In this document: one piece after another, positions 57,871 through 64,000 of the stretch
How positions within the stretch are numbered: position 1 is the stretch's first letter
How the letters are laid out: every line of letters begins with the position of its first letter
Assembly (NCBI RefSeq): GCF_033958435.1
Contig: NC_134150.1
Location: 36,761,501 to 36,825,500, forward strand
Length of the DNA: 64,000 bases
Reading direction: 5' to 3'
Origin: Carettochelys insculpta
Lineage: Eukaryota > Chordata > Testudines > Carettochelyidae
Position numbers and translations under genes: made by a program
Notes under the pieces: model-generated
What the model was told of the DNA's origin: nothing
The model's input: the letters and a program-made list of their open reading frames with translations, nothing else
The model's database searches: none

Positions 57871-58009
57871 GCTTGACAGACTATGCTGGACAAGGTTTTT
57901 CTAAGAGTGTGTATCATACTGATGGGTTAACCCAGTGGGATCTGGCCCACTGCCCATACACCACAACATTATAGGAAGACAGTAATGATTAATAATTGCT
58001 GAGTACTGT

Positions 58010-58215
58010 TCACCTATAGATTGTAATGACTTCAAAAGGATGAGTAAGCATTATTGTCCCCATTTGAAAAAAAATGAGGTGCAGAGAGTTTATCCCCAAT
58101 CATATCGCCAACCAGTGGCACAGTTGCGACTGGAACTCTTGTTTTCTGGTTCAGAACCTTTTGCTTTCCTGATTCAGGTTCCTATCTAGTAGGCACCTCT
58201 TGTATCATGGCTGGC
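58010..58215 (+). mobile_element. MIR-like CORE-SINE relic
   Basis: TTATTGTCCCCATTTGAAAA, GAGGTGCAGAGAGTTTATCC, CCAGTGGCACAGTTGCGACT and GGAACTCTTGTTTTCTGGTT follow MIR order. Diverged. Confidence 0.72.
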
Positions 58216-58597
58216 TCATCATTACAAATAAGCAAAATCTCCAAAGGAAAGATTTTTGATATAAAACTTAAAGTAAATTACCTACATCTTTTGAGTTTGT
58301 AAATTAGGCTAGAAAGCTCACAAAGTTGTTTCTTCTGCTTGTTGAATGACAGGTAATAAGTCCCATGATTTTTGTGGTATTTCCACTTCTTGTCTTGGCC
58401 AAAAATTAAGTGTAAAAATACCATGACACAACAAAATAAATAGGAAATACAATGTCTTGAGTTTCATTCTTTCTGCTTCACCCTCCCAATACCGAAAAAA
58501 ATCTGATTTTCAGAAATACCAAAAATGCTTTGTTTGGTTCAGTTTGTGAGCTGAGCAAGATTCTTATCTTATCCAAACTGGTTTCATTAGTTTAGTA
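58216..58597. other. Intronic sequence, nothing recognised
   Basis: About 380 bp without recognised features. Confidence 0.45.
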
Positions 58598-58701
58598 GGC
58601 TATGTTTACACAGCAGCATTATTTTGGAATAAGCTAGGCCAGAAGAGATTTTCCGGAACAGGTTTTGTTTTGTTTTTTTAACTAGCGTGTCTACACACGT
58701 A
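58598..58701. mobile_element. T4 MITE left fragment
   Basis: GGCTATGTTTACACAGCAGC then ATTATTTTGGAATAAGC. It is followed directly by a T10 element. Confidence 0.6.
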
Positions 58702-58702
58702 A

Positions 58703-58915
58703 GCTATGGTTACACTACAGAGCTCTGTCAACAGAAGTAACTGTTGGAAGAGATTTACCAACAAATCTTCCTTTGACAGAGTGCAGCCACACACATAAGC
58801 AAATCAGGAGAGTGCTCTGCTCTGTCAACAGAGCAGCCAGACTGCCTAGCTGCTGTCCTGACAAAACAAGCACCTGAAACCCCAGCAGACAGGACTGCTC
58901 ATTGTTGTGGATGCC
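58703..58915. mobile_element. T10 MITE, left part
   Basis: GCTATGGTTACACTACAGAG, CTCTGTCAACAGAAG and TCTGTCAACAGAGCAGCC. The right arm is not found; the end is approximate. Confidence 0.62.
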
Positions 58916-59027
58916 CTTGATATGCCTGTGAAACTTTGGCAGACCAACTCTGATGATGTTTGCCTATAAAGAAACTTTTCTCTGAAGCCCTAAGCTGCCT
59001 TGGTCCTGTTGCAGAGCTTGCAAATAA

Positions 59028-60520
59028 TCATAGAGTCATAGAAGATTAGGGTTGGAGGAAACCTCAAGAAGTCATCTAACACAACCTCTGCTCAGAGCAG
59101 GACCAACCCCAACTAAATCATATGAAGTACTTTTCCTAATATACAACCTAGACCTTCCCCAAAGTAAATTGAGTAAATTGCCTCTTGATCTATCATCTGC
59201 CACCGTTGTGAGTAAGCTGGCTCCAATCTCTTTGGAACCCCTCCTTCAGCTCACTGAAGCCTGCTATCAAATCGTCCTTCATTCTTCTCTTCTGCACACT
59301 AATTAAGCCCAATTACCTCAGCCTCTTTGCACATTTTATCTGCCCCAGCCCCCTAATTATTTTTGTTACCTTCTTTTGGACTATTTCCAGTTTTCCACGT
59401 CCTTTCATTAGTAGAGAGCCCAACACTGGGGGCAATACTCCAGATGTGTACCTCTTCCTTCTGATCTGGTAGTCTGTAGCATCACTCTTGTTGCACTCAC
59501 CTCTAATCTTAACCCACAGACTCTCAACAGGCTTTTCTCCAGTGTCATACTGGAGCGCTGAGCAATCATACTGCGCTCTTACATACAGTGCAATTCCTCC
59601 ACCTTTTCTGCCTTGCCCGGACTCCCTGACTTGTTTATACTCATCCATGGCAATGCTCCTGCAATGTGAATTACCCCATCAAGTCTTTGTTATTGCGACT
59701 GTATCACAGTTCTTTGGCTATACCAGTAATCCCAGTACGTCTTATTTTTCCCCAGGGATTTTGTTTTCATGTATAGGCACCTAAAATAACTAACTGATTG
59801 CCCTACTTTCTCAGTGTGAATCAGCAGGATTACCTTGTTACTTCCTCATCCTTGTGTTTCCTCACAGTATTACACTTCCACACTTACTACAGTGCTTAAG
59901 TTACCCTTCCCAGAAGAACCCTAGTTTAAAGCCATCCTCACTAGGTTAGCAATTCTGCCTGCAAAGATGATCTTCCCTCTTTTTGTAAGATAGATCCCAT
60001 TGCTTCTGACCAAGTTTTGTTCCTAGAACAACATCCCGTGGTCGAAGAATCCCAAACCTTCTCTTTGACATCCCCTGCACAAACATCCTTGGTCCTTAAC
60101 CGGGCATTTTCCTTCAGTAGGGAGGATGGGTAAGAACACAACTTGTGCCTCAAATGCCTTTATTCTTCTACCCAGAGCCATACAGTAGGCAATGACTGAC
60201 TCAGTGTCACGCTTGGCAGTCATTGTTGCCCAGTGACGGGGAAGGGATGCCTAGAAGGAGGAGAGTAAACTTCTTCTTGGCTGTGTCTTTGATAGCTTTT
60301 TATACACTTGAAATAGCTCTATCAGGGCTACCATTGGCTCAGACTCATTGCTAAAGGCGATGTTGGCAATTGAGGGCTGCAGGTAGCTTCTGGCTTTTGG
60401 ACCATAACGTTGCCCAACCCTACTCTTACCAGGTCTAAACTTCATGGAAATTAAAATATTAATAACACTTTGCCTAAAACAGTTCTGCCAGTGATGCTGC
60501 AAGTGGCCCTCGATTTCATG
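59028..60520 (-). mobile_element. CR1 LINE retaining ORF1 esterase and endonuclease pieces
   Basis: Read on the minus strand. ORF1 esterase (about 60240-59940): WATMTAKRDTESVIAYCMAL, GRRIKAFEAQVVFLPILPTE, EGLGFFDHG and NGIYLTKRGKIIFAGRIANL, the SGNH-type esterase seen in turtle CR1 ORF1. After an ORF1-ORF2 spacer comes the ORF2 endonuclease (59648-59490: GQGRKGGGIALYVRAQYDCS, ESLWVKIRGE), then a deletion straight to the reverse transcriptase thumb (LEIVQKKVTKIIRGLGQI), the 3' UTR and a TCATAGAGTCATAG-type tail at about 59028. The reverse transcriptase core is lost and several stops break both ORFs, so it is dead. Confidence 0.87.
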
Positions 60521-61525
60521 GGGAAGTCTTCATGCAGTCAAAAACTATCATGGACCTAAGCACTAGAAACTTAGCACAGACAAGGCTATCACTCAAGCAG
60601 TAGTATGTTTCTTGGGCTGCCTTTTAGTCTCAGCTGGAAAAAAACACGAAAATTCAAAATGAGCTTGACTCAATGTCATAAAGTTTAAATTGCAGCAATA
60701 AGAAACAGAATTTCACATGCCTAAATAATGGCATCAATTAAACTTGGTATATAGAGCTATAAATCCACCTGTGCTCTTATATACACATTGGGTCCCAGAT
60801 CCTCAAATATATCTAAGCATCTTTGAAAGTCTAGGCCAAGATACCTTAGGGAGTTATTTAATTAACTTTCATTGACTGTAAGTGGGAGGTGAGCCTTTAT
60901 CTTAGGCACTTTTGAAAATCCCATGTATTGGGCTTAGATCCAAGACTTGGGTATTGATTACAAAATAAGTCTGGGAATAACAGACTGTGAATCAGAATAG
61001 AAATGTTTTTATTCATTTTTATGAATTTTCAAACAAACTTCCTGTTTTCACTGAGCTGAGCATAGTCCTGCCACACTGGAAACCCATGCTCAACAGCATT
61101 GTCCTCCTGCATAAAAGAGCCAATGCCAAGAAACTAAACCTCCCTTGCTGGCTTCATGGCAAATGAACAAGAGCAAAAAGTGAAGTAAAATAGAAAGAAA
61201 GGCAGAAATGTGAAAAAAGTGAATTGTAAAATCCTCTCAGTTCATTGCTGGTACAAGATTTTATGTCATAAGAGTTCTATTCTGTCAATGTCCCTTTAAA
61301 TGATTCTGTGAAAAGAAAAGAATCTCATCATGGGATAATGATCCCCTGCTGCTACTTAAATATGGAAGCAAAGCCAAAACATTTGTCTTCCAAGCAGGAG
61401 ACACTGATCATGTGATAACGTTGCATTACAATAGCAGCATTTCAATTAAAGAAAATGATTTATGTAGATTTACTGCTTTTGAAGGATGTTGACACAGTTG
61501 AGTGACAGTTGCTGATGATACAAAG
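60521..61525. other. Intronic sequence with a worn palindromic repeat
   Basis: 60785-60945 (CTAAGCATCTTTGAAAGTCT, CTTAGGCACTTTTGAAAATC) resembles the palindromic repeat at 34415. The rest is unrecognised. Confidence 0.5.
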
Positions 61526-61612
61526 CAACAGAAATGTAGCACTTTAAAGACTAGCAAATTGATTTATTCTGTGAGGAGCTTGTGTGAGACAGACCCATTT
61601 CATCAGATCAAT
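61526..61612 (+). repeat. Fragment of the dispersed repeat of 15907
   Basis: ATGTAGCACTTTAAAGACTA, TTGATTTATTCTGTGAGGAG and GACCCATTTCATCAGATC, in family order. Confidence 0.75.
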
Positions 61613-61875
61613 TTCACTTCCAATACAGACTGACATTTATAAGTACAGAGGACCAAAAAAAATTGCAGTAAAAAATCTGACAAATCAAATAGGATTGAAG
61701 GAAAGGGGTGAGGGGTAGGGGGATGTTAATTGTCCTATCTGAGATAATTCTGAGCATCAAAGGAAGGGAAGCCATCCTTGTCATGTGTGAGATAGTTGTT
61801 GATGATGTCATTATTTACTTCCTGCTGCCATCAGAGTGCTTTCTGAGCTGAGCTATTGTGCATTACAGCCTATCA

Positions 61876-62288
61876 GGCTGTGTCTAGACTAGCTCCCAAC
61901 TTTGAGGGGGGCATGGTAATTAGGGTGTTGGAAGATTACTAACGAAGTGCTGCAGTACATATGCAGCATGTCATTAGGCTAAACCTCCACCACAGCATCT
62001 ATGAAGTGTGAAACTTCGAAGTGCCAGATTGTGTGTAGCCGCCGGTCAGCTGCAGGTACTTTGAAGTGCCCGTGCTGCCTCGAAGTCCCATTACTCCTTA
62101 AAATTTTGACAATGACTGACCCACTGCTACACGCAAGCCAGCACTTTGAAGTCTCACACTTTGAAGTTGCCGCGGGGGAGATTTAACCTAATGAAGGCTG
62201 GTTATGCACCTCAGCACTTCATTAGTGATCTCCCAACACCCTAGTTACCATGCCCCCTTCGAAGTTGCGGCCTAGTCTAGACAAAGTC
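61876..62288. mobile_element. T11 MITE, 413 bp
   Basis: GGCTGTGTCTAGACTAGCTC left, GGCCTAGTCTAGACAAAGTC right, perfect TCA duplications (61873-61875, 62289-62291). Arms hold CTTCGAAGTGCC, ACTTTGAAGT and GGGGGAGATTTAACCTAATG blocks. Confidence 0.86.
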
Positions 62289-62291
62289 TCA

Positions 62292-63218
62292 GAGACCAGG
62301 TTTTCCCCAAAATGCCTTTTAAAATAATACTCTGAATTGTTGTTATTAGCCTCCCATACAGCAATCTGAAGAGAGCGATGGAGGTGGGGGGCAGATGTGA
62401 TATTACTAAAAATGTCTACCTATTCTATGGGCATGAAATAACTGACGTCTGGTAGGTATCCAACGACCTGATTCCCTTTGAAATTATAAGTCTGATTCTA
62501 AATTCCTGCTCACATGTTTAAATTTTAAAATCTTGCTGAGTTTTAACTTAAAATGTTTCTGTAGCTGAATGCAACTTTCTTTAAAATGGATTTATACTAG
62601 AAGCACTAACATGATACTGCATGACATTAAATTACACTACTAACATAAACCAAACCTAGGTCCAAGAAACACGTTCTCTCAATATTCATGTTCAAGCCAC
62701 TTATTTTGTTTAAACAGAGCACTTTCATTTACACAAATAATATTAGAATAACCTTTATACTGTTTTGTATCCTAATAGCCCCTTTCATTGTAGGCTTTTG
62801 TCATGCATTATATTAGCTATCTCCTTAAGGTATGATGTGTAAATACCCAATCTGGTCCATTTTCTGACTGATGCATCTCACAACAGTACCTATGGCTTAA
62901 GGGACAACTGCTGTCAGAAGCTTTTGATGCAAACTATTGCTAGGATATGAAAACGTAACTGCTTGTGATGCAGCTCAAAGGTTACCCTTTTATTGCTGCA
63001 TGTCTGATATTCTCCTGAAGCTTTTCTATTATTACTGATGAAGGGTCCGGTCAGACAAACCTTACTCTACTTGAATAATCTTTAGTATCTCTGAAGATTA
63101 CTAATGAGGGTTGCATGATTTGGTCATAAATTAGTAATGTCTCTATCTAACTGCTGTTCTTTTCACTTCCATAAAACATTGAACTAACTTTGATGGATGC
63201 ACAAACTCTTAAAAACAT
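62292..63218. other. Intronic sequence, nothing recognised
   Basis: About 0.9 kb of AT-rich sequence without recognised genes or repeats. Confidence 0.5.
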
Positions 63219-63636
63219 GGGCCATGTCTACACTAGCCCAAATCTTCGAAATGGCCATGGAAATTGCCATGCAAATGGCCATTCGGAGATTACTAAGGAG
63301 GTGCTGAAATGCATATTCAGTGCCTCATTAGCATGCTGCCGGCCGCAGCTCTTCGAAATTGCCGTGTTTCGCAGCCATGCAGCTCATCCAGACAGGGGTC
63401 CTTTTGCTTCCATTCCTCTGCTGATAGGAATAAGAGGATTTCGAGGTTCCCGGGGTCCTTTTGAAAAGGACCCCTATCTGAACGAGATGCGCAGCAACGA
63501 AACGCAGCAGTTTTGAAGAGCTGCGGCCAGCAGCATGCTAATGAGGTGCTGAATATGCATTTCAGTGCCTCATTAGTAATCTTCGAAATGGCCATTTCGA
63601 AGATTTGTGCTAGTGTCATGTAGATTTGTGCTGGCC
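63219..63636. mobile_element. T12 MITE, about 418 bp
   Basis: GGGCCATGTCTACACTAGCC left; arms with TCTTCGAAATGGCCAT and ATGGCCATTTCGAAGATT, GTGCCTCATTAGCATGCTGC and CAGCATGCTAATGAGGTGCT; centre GGTCCTTTTGAAAAGGACCC. The right end carries a small duplication of AGATTTGTGCT before GGCC. From memory the family is typical of softshell turtles. Confidence 0.83.
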
Positions 63637-64000
63637 ATACATGGCCACTTCTTACGAAATAGTGCGATGAAGTTCAGTTATATAGCTGATGTGATTAAGC
63701 ACAGCTTTGTCAACAAATTTTCATAACCAACGGTTCCTAAACAGGCACCTCAAGATTCATATTTTTCAGCTTCCACCAGGAGAGACTAATTTATGGTTTG
63801 TAGCCCTGGTTCTTTATTCTCTGTCTTGCATTAACTCTACTTTGAGCTGCAAAGTTTTGCAACACAGATGGAGGTGAGGCTTATTTTCGAATTGAAATAC
63901 TCTAGTGAGAGACTTTTTATTTCAGACTCATTGCCAAATAAAGATCATTGGGTTTTGAATGGTTCTTATTCCCTATGCATAACAGTGTCACATTTCTGAA
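63637..64000. other. Intronic sequence, nothing recognised
   Basis: No recognised gene or repeat up to the window end. Confidence 0.5.

Noticed and set aside
59313..59648. 111-codon minus frame as a gene
   Set aside because: It joins CR1 endonuclease to the reverse transcriptase thumb across a deletion.
39425..64000. Next CDH13 exon (start of EC5) in the downstream part
   Set aside because: I looked for a cadherin NPPATGTGT/DVNDNAP-type frame among the + strand frames and found none.
1..64000. Endogenous retrovirus or LTR element
   Set aside because: No TG...CA long terminal repeat pair, primer-binding site, or Gag/Pol/Env motif was seen on either strand.
1..64000. CRISPR array or bacterial operon
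   Set aside because: The regular repeats are microsatellites or MITE arms; the window is plainly vertebrate intronic DNA.

Overview
This is vertebrate nuclear DNA: AT-rich intronic sequence thick with interspersed repeats and without compact genes. The repeat types (CR1 LINEs with turtle-style 3' ends, a tRNA-derived SINE, a Penelope-like element, and above all dozens of short inverted-repeat DNA elements that begin with a GGCYRTGTCTACAC-like end) point to a turtle. From memory they most resemble softshell-turtle repeats. The species cannot be fixed from the sequence alone.

The anchor is one well-formed coding exon at 39282-39424 on the + strand. It has an acceptor AG, 47 open codons and a GTGAGT donor. 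It encodes the end of a cadherin EC4 repeat and best fits CDH13 (T-cadherin). Read this way, 1-39281 is the upstream intron (about intron 10), 39425-64000 is the following intron, and the + strand is the sense strand. CDH13 introns are very large in other vertebrates, which agrees with a 64-kb window holding one exon.

The most unusual feature is at 18615-19420. A transposon-like unit with CAGTC ends and TA flanks carries a GC-rich segment whose reading frame (19109-19318) begins MGCAPSIH and continues like the N-terminus of phosphodiesterase PDE8B. It looks like a piece of another gene's first exon captured by a mobile element. That unit was inserted into an older MITE (18565-20263), which interrupts an older repeat still.

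Layout: 1-4.8 kb plain intron with a TAA microsatellite; 4.8-8.1 kb clustered and nested MITEs; 10.3-13.2 kb four MITEs; 15.9 kb a dispersed repeat inside a TG tract; 18-21.3 kb SINEs, the nested PDE8B-bearing block and a 0.7-kb MITE; 22-24.8 kb MITEs; 25.7-27.7 kb a Penelope-like relic split by a GC-rich block and a CR1; 29.5-36.2 kb MITEs, a MIR-like SINE and a head-to-head repeat hairpin; 39.3 kb the cadherin exon; 39.6-42.9 kb a composite element with internal tandem repeats and a nested CR1; 44.6-45.5 kb a GC-rich composite; 47.4 and 50.4-52.6 kb CR1s, the second split by a 711-bp MITE; about 53.0 kb a perfect RFX X-box palindrome; 53.8-63.6 kb more MITEs, a CR1 retaining ORF1-esterase and endonuclease pieces, a second MIR-like SINE and an old LINE tail.

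The MITEs fall into about a dozen families with different interiors but similar ends and 3-bp target duplications (TTA, TAA, TCA, TGA, also TGT, TAT, ACA). This suggests one PIF/Harbinger-type transposase mobilised them all; no transposase gene is in the window. No RNA gene, CRISPR array, LTR retrovirus or complete protein-coding gene was found.
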